A stretch of 64,000 nt of DNA, taken from positions 24,120 to 88,119 of the forward strand of contig JAISUZ010000042.1 in NCBI GenBank assembly GCA_031271785.1, in the 5' to 3' direction. The position numbers were made by a program, and so were the translations under genes. Position 1 is the stretch's first letter. Every line of letters begins with the position of its first letter. Positions 57,784 to 64,000 of this stretch are shown piece by piece. This DNA comes from Fibrobacter sp. GTDB lineage: Bacteria; Fibrobacterota; Fibrobacteria; Fibrobacterales; Fibrobacteraceae. The notes beneath the pieces were generated by a model. The model searched no databases, was not told where the DNA came from, and was given only the letters and a program-made list of their open reading frames with translations.

Positions 57784-57902
57784 GATCTGAACTTAGTGAT
57801 AAGGATAAAAAGTGGATCACTCTCTATCAGGAATTTTTTCATAATATTGACTTTCTTGCCGGTTCTAACGATAATCCTTTATCATCGCTTCATGAAAATT
57901 TT

Positions 57903-58244
57903 ATGGGTACTATCATAGCAGAGGCTAATGCTATCATTGGTTATGTTGGCGACATTCAAGAAAATTTCCCCGACAAAAAAGATAGAGCATATCTATATGA
58001 TATTTTAGGAGGGGTGGTTAAGGAAGGAGAATTTGGAGAAGATGAAGGATTTGGACATGAGCTTAATGAATATTGGTTAAAAGATGGTGAAGAAGCCTAC
58101 CGTGTCCGCATAGCAGCAGAAACTTTCGCAAATATGGCATCTGCGGCTATAACTAATCCTAAAGTATTTAAATTGATGAAAGATAAATTGCCGGAAACGC
58201 ATAAAATGTTTATGGATATTCTTAGAAAAATGACATCGGAATAG
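57903..58244 (+). CDS. C-terminal part of the frameshifted tip toxin
   Basis: 113 residues from an internal ATG. The frame is open from about 57757 (TSGEYGVFLRSELSDKDKKW...) and so continues the previous toxin after a +1 shift. It includes AYLYDILGGVVKEG and GHELNEYW followed by AAETFANMASAA, an order I associate with metallopeptidase-like domains in phage and polymorphic toxins (His...Glu), but I cannot assign it firmly. It has no proper start of its own. Confidence 0.5.
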   Translation: MGTIIAEANAIIGYVGDIQENFPDKKDRAYLYDILGGVVKEGEFGEDEGFGHELNEYWLKDGEEAYRVRIAAETFANMASAAITNPKVFKLMKDKLPETHKMFMDILRKMTSE

Positions 58245-58291
58245 ATTTATGGGTATTCAATATATAAGAACAGCAGAAACAGGAGATAAAT

Positions 58292-59086
58292 ATGATGAAA
58301 ATTATAGTTCTTGTGGCAGTTATGTTTCTGTCATGTTATGGGCAACTTTTGCCTAAAGAAGAACGGGGGGGAATGGATTCTTCCAAGTGGGCTAAACTAA
58401 TGGCAGAAGTAGAAGAAATACGAAAGCTTCGTTTAGAGGAATATAAGGTTAGCTACAAAGAGCGATTTAACCGAGAGGTTCCTGATTGGGAACAAGCTGG
58501 TATTAGTACAATTCGCTCCGCTTTAAAAAGTGCTTTTCTCACAGATGTGCCGTATCTCACAAAAGAAGAAGAAGAAATAATAAAAAATGAATCTGAAAAA
58601 ATAAAATCCGAATATAAAAAAAGATTCGGAGAGTCTATAAGTGATTTTGAGCTTTCAACAACGCGAGTATGTTTTAGGATTGGAGGAGCCGTTGGCGCTG
58701 GTGACCTTCCTCATATATTGGTTTCAAGGACCGCAACAGGCACGCTTGCAAAGTATGTATCATTTGAAAATGAAGAAGAATCGTTTGAAATACAACTTAG
58801 CATTGGAGAATGGCTGGATTTTATAAGAGCTTTATACAAAAATAAAGTTGATAAATGGGAAACGCATTACACTACTGAATATCTTAGTCTTGATGGTATA
58901 GTATGGAGCTTACAAATCTTCTCTTTAGATAACGGTTATTTTAGTTCAGGCGGTAGCAATGCTTATCCACTGAATTGGGATATATTTATAAAAATAATGG
59001 ATGATATGGAGGCTAAGATAAAAAGATATGAGATTAGATGGCATAACCTTTGGAACCCGGTATTTCCACCATTTTCGGATTTTTAG
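58292..59086 (+). CDS. Probable exported/lipoprotein immunity protein
   Basis: A 264-residue protein with a short signal ending MFLSC (possible lipobox, Cys15). The mature part is charged and helical in its first half (EEIRKLRLEEYK, EEEEIIKNESEKIKSEYKKRFGE) and mixed in the second. AGGAG lies 6 nt before ATG 58292, so unlike the tips this gene has its own good translation start. Its place directly after the frameshifted tip suggests immunity. Export points to protection in the periplasm. Confidence 0.55.
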   Translation: MMKIIVLVAVMFLSCYGQLLPKEERGGMDSSKWAKLMAEVEEIRKLRLEEYKVSYKERFNREVPDWEQAGISTIRSALKSAFLTDVPYLTKEEEEIIKNESEKIKSEYKKRFGESISDFELSTTRVCFRIGGAVGAGDLPHILVSRTATGTLAKYVSFENEEESFEIQLSIGEWLDFIRALYKNKVDKWETHYTTEYLSLDGIVWSLQIFSLDNGYFSSGGSNAYPLNWDIFIKIMDDMEAKIKRYEIRWHNLWNPVFPPFSDF

Positions 59087-59087
59087 A

Positions 59088-59335
59088 TGCTGCCCCATCC
59101 GCTTGTCCGTACAGGAAAATCAGAGAAAGACATTTGTTGAGGAAGTTGACGTTGAAATGCAAGTGATAGCAATTCGTAAGTCCGTTTATAAAAATTGTGC
59201 GTTATCGCGTGAGGCATGCGTAGGGCGGCGGCATAGCCGTCGGTGCCGCAGGCACGGTAGCGCAGCGAACCCCGAAGCTCGCCGACCCTGCCTCCGGTTT
59301 ACGAGGCGAAAAGACAATGGCAGGGGCACGCCCGT
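59088..59335 (+). repeat. Tip-array junction repeat, unit B
   Basis: Left part TGCCCCATCCGCTTGTCCGTA...AAAATCAGAGAAAGACAT, then GC-rich core 59208-59335, nearly the same as unit C in GGCGGCATAGCCGTCGGTGC. Same orientation as the other units. It is followed by an RHS fragment rather than a full tip. Confidence 0.75.
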
Positions 59336-59459
59336 GAATTACTCATACAACAAAAACGGCTCTATGACCGCAATGCCGCACCTGCAAAGCATGGAGTGGA
59401 ACTTCGCGGAACAAGTACAAATACATTCTCCAAGGCCAGTTATTGAACATAAATTTTGA
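59336..59459 (+). pseudogene. RHS core fragment without toxin
   Basis: After repeat B the frame reads NYSYNKNGSMTAMPHLQSME and WNFAEQ, matching the main gene at about 52834-52920 (YSYNEHGSMASMPHLDNMEW), that is, upstream of the usual tip region. It then diverges and stops at 59457-59459. No toxin domain remains, so this cassette has lost its payload while its likely immunity gene (59468) persists. Confidence 0.55.
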
Positions 59460-59467
59460 GTAGGAAG

Positions 59468-59809
59468 ATGAGCGATTTTAAATTGTATATTAAATGGTAT
59501 ATCATAGGTTTTTTTATTATTTTTGTACCTATAGCAATGTATGGATACAACAGCAAGCAAAATTTAAAAGAAAATGGCGTATATACTAATGCTGTTATTT
59601 ATAAATTAGAGAAATGTGGCAAAAAATCACGAAATAGGTGTATTCGTTACAATTACATTGTAGATGGTGTTAAATATGAAAATTGGGGGAAATGGTATCC
59701 CAAAAGCGATACTTTATCCGTTGGTGATAGCATTGAAATTATATATAACAAAGAAAATCCCAACGATTGTATGACTAAGCGAGATACTGAACTTAAATGG
59801 TGGCAGTGA
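59468..59809 (+). CDS. Small membrane protein, DUF3592-like (orphan immunity candidate)
   Basis: A 113-residue protein with one hydrophobic segment (YIIGFFIIFVPIAMYGY, about 9-27) and a beta-rich outer domain: VYTNAVIYKLEKC, RYNYIVDGVKYENWGK, LSVGDSIEIIYNKENP, the order seen in DUF3592-type proteins. Start ATG 59468 is chosen over TTG 59456; AGGAAG lies just upstream. It lies 8 nt after an RHS fragment that lacks a toxin and before repeat C, so it is probably an immunity gene left behind. Confidence 0.55.
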   Translation: MSDFKLYIKWYIIGFFIIFVPIAMYGYNSKQNLKENGVYTNAVIYKLEKCGKKSRNRCIRYNYIVDGVKYENWGKWYPKSDTLSVGDSIEIIYNKENPNDCMTKRDTELKWWQ

Positions 59810-59814
59810 TATGC

Positions 59815-60110
59815 TGCTGCCCCGTTGCCTCGTCCGCCTGTCCGCGAGGGAAAATAGGCAGCTAGCTTTCCTTTTTTTAAGCTAAGACTTCTAATTTATA
59901 ATTATGTGCCTATTCACCCCACACCAAAATACAAATAAATTGCAAGCAGAAGTGATTCAGAATTTGGTGAAAGATTATGAGCTGCGTGAGGCAGGCGTAG
60001 GGCGGCGGCATAGCCGTCGGTGCCGCAGGCACGGTAGCGCAGCGAACCCCGAAGCTCGCCGACCCTGCCGGTGCGATGATAAAGTAGGGGCAGGCAGGGG
60101 CACGCCCGTA
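59815..60110 (+). repeat. Tip-array junction repeat, unit C
   Basis: A full-length unit of about 296 bp: left part with GCCCCGTTGCC...GTCCGC...GGGAAAATAGG, an AT-rich middle (TTCTAATTTATAATTATG) with an ATG at 59904, and the GC-rich core 59985-60110. The ATG opens a frame MCLFTPHQNTNKLQAEVIQN running through the core into the next RHS tip; unit E encodes a similar leader. Confidence 0.8.
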
Positions 60111-61118
60111 AGGAAGCGGTACAGATACATCGGAAAGGAAAAAGATGAGGAATCAGGGCTGTATTACTTCGGAGCGAGGTATTACGCCTGTTGGCTCGGG
60201 CGGTGGACGGCGAGTGACCCCGCCGGGTTGGTGGATGGGATGAACCTGTACGCCTACTGCAGGGGGAACCCCGTACGATTGCTGGATCCGAGCGGGACGC
60301 AGGCGGCGGACTTGGGCAAGGAAGATTTTTCGGTTACAACTGATGAAAATGGCGTTCAGTCTATAAATCATCGCAGAGGATGTGCTGGAGGAGGATTTAC
60401 AGAAGAAGGAGTGAGAGGAGGATTTGTTGAAGCTGCTCAAGATGCTACTACTGCTGTAGTTCCGACGGGAGAAAATGATTGGGCTCCATCTATTACTGAC
60501 ATTGGATACAATAAAGGTTCTAAAATTACTTTGGATGAATCGGGAAAAAAGATTGCTAATATTGAAACGATAGAAGACGGAAATTTAATTACGGAAATCT
60601 ATTTAGCAAGCGGGGAATTGTTATACAGAGGACCTGAAGTAGGTGTTCAAAACTATTATAATGAACCTGAGAATAGAGATCCTAATAATGAGAAAGGCAT
60701 TACAGGTGCTCTGTTTTTGGGAGATATAACAAGCCAAGCTGAGCAGTATTTTGAGGCATTTCAGAACTATGAATACGGTCTTGATCTTTTGAATTCTGGA
60801 ACAAATAACGATTTTGACTTTAAAGGAACTGAATGGATAGATCAAAATGCCAATAGTGTTGTAATTCTTGGAGAACATGTTATGACACTTAGAGACGCAG
60901 GGAATTTCCTTTTTGGATATTCAGCAAAAGAAAAGGGATACCCATCATTAATACCTGCATGGGGCGGTGGATTTGACCAACAGAATAAAGGAGACTTGAA
61001 TAAACTTATTTGGTTTTTACCGTCTTTATTTATACTTAATCCGCCTTATTTTGGAGAGGAGCCAAGGTCAGCTAATATGTCATATCTTGGCATGTCGCTT
61101 TTTGCGCCTAAAAAGTAG
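59904..61118 (+). CDS. RHS/TcC tip with Ntox44-like toxin
   Basis: A 404-residue frame: repeat-encoded leader (1-70, Arg-rich GRRHSRRCRRHGS), RHS end (KRYRYIGKEKDEESGLYYFG, GRWTASDPAG, CRGNPVRLLDPSG) and a toxin of about 265 residues. The last part (DFKGTEWIDQ, LRDAGNFLFGYSAKEKGYPS, EEPRSANMSYLGM) resembles the 'toxin 44' group of polymorphic toxins, from memory and tentative. It is the only tip in the array with an unbroken frame from the repeat ATG to the toxin end. A lipoprotein gene follows 11 nt later. Confidence 0.65.
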   Translation: MCLFTPHQNTNKLQAEVIQNLVKDYELREAGVGRRHSRRCRRHGSAANPEARRPCRCDDKVGAGRGTPVRKRYRYIGKEKDEESGLYYFGARYYACWLGRWTASDPAGLVDGMNLYAYCRGNPVRLLDPSGTQAADLGKEDFSVTTDENGVQSINHRRGCAGGGFTEEGVRGGFVEAAQDATTAVVPTGENDWAPSITDIGYNKGSKITLDESGKKIANIETIEDGNLITEIYLASGELLYRGPEVGVQNYYNEPENRDPNNEKGITGALFLGDITSQAEQYFEAFQNYEYGLDLLNSGTNNDFDFKGTEWIDQNANSVVILGEHVMTLRDAGNFLFGYSAKEKGYPSLIPAWGGGFDQQNKGDLNKLIWFLPSLFILNPPYFGEEPRSANMSYLGMSLFAPKK

Positions 61119-61129
61119 GGAAATATATT

Positions 61130-61705
61130 ATGATTAGATTTATGCTTTTTTGTGCAGTGTTGCTTCTATGTTCATGCGAAGAAGAAATTTCAAGGTCTGT
61201 TGAGCTTGTTAAACTGCCAAATGGAAGTATTGTTTATTCTATCAGAGGTTATTTCACCTCCGAAGAATTTGAATTTAGGAGCACAAATGATACAATAAAA
61301 TCAAAGAAGCTTATTTTTAGAAACATATTCAACTTTAATTCGTGTAGTATATTGTTGAAATGCCGTGATGGAGAAATAGTTATTCATTACCCAACTGATA
61401 TAGAAAACGATTATATAGCGTATTATAATGTTATAAATGGTAGACCAAGGCATGACACTGTAAGAGCAGACAAAGAGTATCTTCCAAAAATATTGACAGA
61501 CAGCGTTGATGGAATGCGAATCAAAGTAAAAAATGACTTTAAAGAGAATATTCACAGGGTAGCTTGGGTAAGCAGCAGTGGTTTTGAGCACCTTGAGAAA
61601 AATTATAAAATGTTTGATTCTGCAAAGGGTTTAGTATTTCGTGATGATTATATATTACTTTCATCAGATTCTCTAAATGTAGATAAGCCAATTCAATGCT
61701 ACTAA
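61130..61705 (+). CDS. Probable lipoprotein immunity protein
   Basis: A 191-residue protein with signal peptide and lipobox LCSC (Cys16), then a beta-rich domain (LVKLPNGSIVYSIRGYF, SILLKCRDGEIVIHY). GGGA lies upstream of ATG 61130. It starts 11 nt after the Ntox44-like tip and ends at repeat D, the normal place of the cognate immunity gene. Lipid anchoring fits a toxin acting, or being neutralised, in the periplasm. Confidence 0.6.
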   Translation: MIRFMLFCAVLLLCSCEEEISRSVELVKLPNGSIVYSIRGYFTSEEFEFRSTNDTIKSKKLIFRNIFNFNSCSILLKCRDGEIVIHYPTDIENDYIAYYNVINGRPRHDTVRADKEYLPKILTDSVDGMRIKVKNDFKENIHRVAWVSSSGFEHLEKNYKMFDSAKGLVFRDDYILLSSDSLNVDKPIQCY

Positions 61706-61707
61706 AG

Positions 61708-62034
61708 GTGCCCCGTACGCTTGTCCGTAAGAGAAAATAAGCATTCCGCTTTCCTTTTCTGAAATTAAAATTTCTAATTTATAACTATGCGCAACTTTTC
61801 AGTTCAAACTCCCTGCGATACTTTGCGATTGCAAGCAAAGGCAATTTATAAGTTTATTTATGACAGCAGCGTTTTGAATTATTTTCATAGTTTGGTGAAA
61901 GGTTGTTATTTGCGTGAGGCATGCGCAGGGCGGCGTAGCCGGTGCCGCAGGCACGGGAGCGCAGCGAACCCCGCAGCTCGCCGACCCTGCCGGTGGTTTG
62001 CGAGACGAAAAGATATAGGCAGGGGCACGCCCGT
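61708..62034 (+). repeat. Tip-array junction repeat, unit D
   Basis: Left part TGCCCCGTACGCTTGTCCGTA...AAAATAA, AT-rich middle with TTCTAATTTATAACTATG (ATG 61787), GC-rich core 61913-62034. The middle is longer and more diverged than in C and E. It reads in frame into an RHS segment that is frameshifted. Confidence 0.8.
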
Positions 62035-62155
62035 AAGGAAACGATACCGGTACACGGGTAAGGAGAAGGATAAGAGAGCGGGTTATATTACCATGGGGCC
62101 CGTTACTACATCTGCTGGCTCGGGAGGTGGACGGCGTGCGACCCCGCGGGGATAA
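61787..62155 (+). pseudogene. 5' part of the JAMM tip, broken by a 1-nt deletion in the RHS core
   Basis: The frame reads through repeat D to KRYRYTGKEKDKRAGYITMG and ends at 62155. Intact tips read KDEESGLYYHGARYY. Counting codons shows one base missing at about 62072-62082. In the neighbouring frame the RHS end resumes (YYHGARYYICWLGRWTACDPAG) and runs on into the JAMM toxin. The tip cannot be made as one chain without a frameshift. Confidence 0.6.
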
Positions 62156-62232
62156 ACATTCAAAGTATTAATAGTGATGCAAAATCTGAGAAATATAATG
62201 TATTAGAAAATATAAATGATTTTAAAGAGCTC

Positions 62233-62973
62233 TTGAATCTTTATTCCTATTCGCGAAATAATCCTGTTGTTAGAATGGATCCAGACGGCTATTACTCTAT
62301 ACAACAAAATGATGATGGAAGCTATGAAAGAGTTCCTGAGAATGCAGATCCTAATGCTTTTAACATGGAGCGGGTGGATGCAGTTTTTATGAATGAAAAA
62401 TGGATGCAACAGCAGATGGCGGATAAAACGATAAATCCAAACGAAATTCTGTTAACAGATGAAATTCGTGAAGAATGTGCGGAGATGGCAAAGATTGCTT
62501 TAAATAATGAAGATGTTATTGCAGACATTGCTAATCGTAGCGATAAAATTGAATATGGAGTATATTTTAATTCTGAAAAAATAGAAGTTCCATCTTTTCA
62601 GCTAAATGAAGAACCTGTAACTCCTTTCGTGTCTTATGAAGTACAGGAAAACACTTTTCCTGTATTTACTTTTCAAATTAAAACAATCCCTGATGTGAGT
62701 GAGTTAAGCGAAGGTAATGAAAAGCATGTGGACATAAAAGGTCCAAGAAAAGAAAATGAAGTACATGGTCATCCTAGTGGTGTAGCTATATTAAGTATAG
62801 GTGACTTCAATCATTATGATTTCTATCACAGTCGGAGGAATATGTTTGTTGTTGGTACTGATTCAGGACAAATTGCAGTAGCGAATAGAAGAATTGAAAA
62901 GTTTGGATTAGATCAATTACCTCTTGGATATATATCATTAGACAATAAACAGCCTATTCTATATAAAAAATAA
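62233..62973 (+). CDS. TcC tip toxin with JAMM/MPN metalloprotease motif
   Basis: From the internal ATG, 246 residues; the same frame is open upstream to the RHS frameshift. The start NLYSYSRNNPVVRMDPDG is the usual RHS end. The C-terminal third holds EVHGHPSGVAILSIGDF, an exact JAMM signature H-x-H-x7-S-x2-D (H178, H180, S188, D191), followed by MFVVGTDSGQIAV. JAMM/MPN domains are zinc isopeptidases or peptidases that cut ubiquitin-like tags or other proteins. As a toxin warhead this would attack a target-cell protein. The next gene is a membrane protein 13 nt away. Confidence 0.65.
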   Translation: MNLYSYSRNNPVVRMDPDGYYSIQQNDDGSYERVPENADPNAFNMERVDAVFMNEKWMQQQMADKTINPNEILLTDEIREECAEMAKIALNNEDVIADIANRSDKIEYGVYFNSEKIEVPSFQLNEEPVTPFVSYEVQENTFPVFTFQIKTIPDVSELSEGNEKHVDIKGPRKENEVHGHPSGVAILSIGDFNHYDFYHSRRNMFVVGTDSGQIAVANRRIEKFGLDQLPLGYISLDNKQPILYKK

Positions 62974-62986
62974 AAGGAAGTAAAAG

Positions 62987-63673
62987 ATGCTTAAAACAAA
63001 GAAAAAAAAGTCTTTTCAAATTACAGTAATTATTACAATATTGTTTATAATTGCTGTAATAGCATATAAAGATTTAGACAAAGGAAATGAATTAGAATCC
63101 GTTGACGAAAGAATTGATAATTTTTGTTTAATTATTGATGATGTAACAAGTAATTGCTTTATATACGCTGTAAGTATATATACCTTGTTGGTAAATCCAA
63201 AATTATTTGATAAAAAAGAGGTTCAGACATGTGGATATTTAAGCAGTACTATTGATTTTATTGAAAGTTCTTCGATTCAATATATTTTATATCCCCACAA
63301 GGATGACGCTTCACAAAATTTATTTACAAACGCATTAACTGTTAAAATGGCAGAGGATGGAACTAAAATATTTAGACACATGAAAATACCCTATGGGATA
63401 TACATGTGTCTTAAAGGAACTTTTTCTTCAAATGCTGACAGACTAATGAGGGGTAGTTTTAGAAATGCAACAATAGTAGAAGGAATTCCAACACGTAATA
63501 AATATAGAGAACTTAACAAATTGAATCAAATATTGGATACTTTACAAAATAGAGAAACTGATTCATTTGAAGTTATTGTTACGACACCACAGCAACAATA
63601 TTGTCCGTCATTTACAATTGAACAAGGAAAAATAAAACCAATTACTTCACCTGCCCCGTCCGCTTGTCCGTAA
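62987..63673 (+). CDS. Membrane-anchored protein, probable immunity partner of the JAMM tip
   Basis: A 228-residue protein with a Lys-rich start and one N-terminal transmembrane helix (ITVIITILFIIAVIAY, about 11-27), then a soluble domain facing out (type II topology likely). AAGGAAG lies 8 nt before the ATG. It fills the slot between the JAMM tip and repeat E. Its final residues (SPAPSACP) are encoded by repeat E, so the true C-terminus may have been changed. Confidence 0.5.
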   Translation: MLKTKKKKSFQITVIITILFIIAVIAYKDLDKGNELESVDERIDNFCLIIDDVTSNCFIYAVSIYTLLVNPKLFDKKEVQTCGYLSSTIDFIESSSIQYILYPHKDDASQNLFTNALTVKMAEDGTKIFRHMKIPYGIYMCLKGTFSSNADRLMRGSFRNATIVEGIPTRNKYRELNKLNQILDTLQNRETDSFEVIVTTPQQQYCPSFTIEQGKIKPITSPAPSACP

Positions 63674-63942
63674 GGGAAAATAGGTTGCTCGTTTTCATTT
63701 GCGGAAACTAAACTTTCTAACTTTACCATTATATGCCTATCTTCACTCTTCACCCCAATACAGATAAATTGCAAAAAGAAGCAATTCAGAGTTTGGCGAA
63801 AGGTTGTGATTTGCGTGAGGCATGCGCAGGGCGGCGGCATAGCCGCCGGTGCCGAAGGCACGGAAGCGCAGCGCACCCCGGAGCTCGCCGACCCTGCCTC
63901 CGGTTTGCGAGGCGAAAAGACAATGGCAGGGGCACGCCCGTA
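63650..63942 (+). repeat. Tip-array junction repeat, unit E
   Basis: Left part TGCCCCGTCCGCTTGTCCGTA...GGGAAAATAGG, AT-rich middle with ATG 63733, GC-rich core 63814-63942. Closely similar to unit C, and its leader MPIFTLHPNTDKLQKEAIQS aligns with that of C. What follows does not look like an RHS end, unlike units A, C and D. Confidence 0.8.
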
Positions 63943-64000
63943 AGTTTCATTGTTGCGCTTTGGGAGAAAGAAATTTATTTCAATCGCGTTTCTCGTACTG
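63733..64000 (+). CDS. Partial ORF from repeat E, open to the window end
   Basis: From ATG 63733 an 89-codon frame runs through the repeat core (LREACAGRRHSRRCRRHGSA, GRGTPV) and on into VSFIVALWEKEIYFNRVSRT without a stop before the window ends. The sequence after GTPV is not the RHS KRYRYTGKEK block, so the next cassette starts differently or is the flank of the array. Incomplete, so identity is unknown. Confidence 0.35.
   Translation, partial: MPIFTLHPNTDKLQKEAIQSLAKGCDLREACAGRRHSRRCRRHGSAAHPGARRPCLRFARRKDNGRGTPVSFIVALWEKEIYFNRVSRT

Noticed and set aside
59028..59459. 143-codon plus-strand frame as one gene
   Set aside because: It is a chance fusion of the 3' end of the lipoprotein gene in another frame, repeat B and an RHS fragment; only the RHS fragment is meaningful.
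47407..63673. Could the locus be a Type VI secretion Rhs effector system?
   Set aside because: No VgrG, PAAR or other T6SS part is present; the SpvB/TcdB domains and adjacent TcA identify a Tc toxin.
57003..63942. Could the regularly spaced repeats be a CRISPR array?
   Set aside because: Units are 250-330 bp, separated by 0.5-1.8 kb of coding cassettes, and there are no cas genes.

Overview
The window looks like a chromosomal segment of an anaerobic, Gram-negative (diderm) bacterium. LpxH and MurJ point to a lipid A outer membrane and peptidoglycan. A 53-residue rubredoxin and a phenylacetate-CoA ligase/ACT pair point to anaerobic metabolism. The mix of lipoproteins with lamin-tail/CotH domains is compatible with a gut or rumen Fibrobacterota-like lineage, but that placement is inference and no rRNA or other decisive marker is present.

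Layout. (1) 1-11290 is mostly housekeeping: lpxH, three small membrane or unknown genes, tRNA-Gln(CTG), an RNA m5C methyltransferase, rubredoxin, ACT protein plus paaK, and a tight minus-strand operon gltX - zinc-ribbon/BON protein - WYL regulator - queA. (2) 11290-15080 has a DUF6922-like remnant, a 3-methyladenine DNA glycosylase, and an AAA+ ATPase/TPR-membrane pair. (3) 15240-26100 is an AT-rich defence island: AlbA_2 ATPase-like protein, ASCH protein, a translationally coupled C5-cytosine methyltransferase and GHKL (MORC-like) ATPase with a TIR-like tail, a HEPN-type gene broken by an in-frame stop, an MmeI-like Type IIL enzyme, and an Mrr-like endonuclease. (4) 26289-34617 returns to core genes: metallo-beta-lactamase-fold lipoprotein, hisC, cysS, murJ and a CotH-kinase lipoprotein. 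(5) 34618-64000 is a large Tc (ABC) toxin locus that runs off the right end.

The Tc locus is the most interesting part. A giant TcA pore subunit (about 3628 residues, with tandem N-terminal beta-sandwich repeats) is followed by a GT1-type glycosyltransferase and a fused TcB-TcC (SpvB/TcdB/RHS) cocoon gene carrying a C-terminal toxin. A small immunity-like gene lies 2 nt downstream of it. After this comes an array of displaced RHS 'tips'. Most consist of the conserved RHS-core end (KRYRYTGKEK...DPAG...NP), a different C-terminal toxin domain (HExxH zincin, an unassigned domain split by an A7 frameshift, a Ntox44-like domain, a JAMM/MPN metalloprotease), and a likely immunity gene, often exported or lipid-anchored. 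The later cassettes are separated by five direct copies of a roughly 250-330 bp repeat that reads in frame into the RHS core. This suggests a recombining reservoir of alternative payloads for one Tc injection machine, comparable to the orphan tips of Rhs/CDI loci but built on a Tc toxin. Several silent tips are already decaying (two frameshifts, one cassette without toxin).
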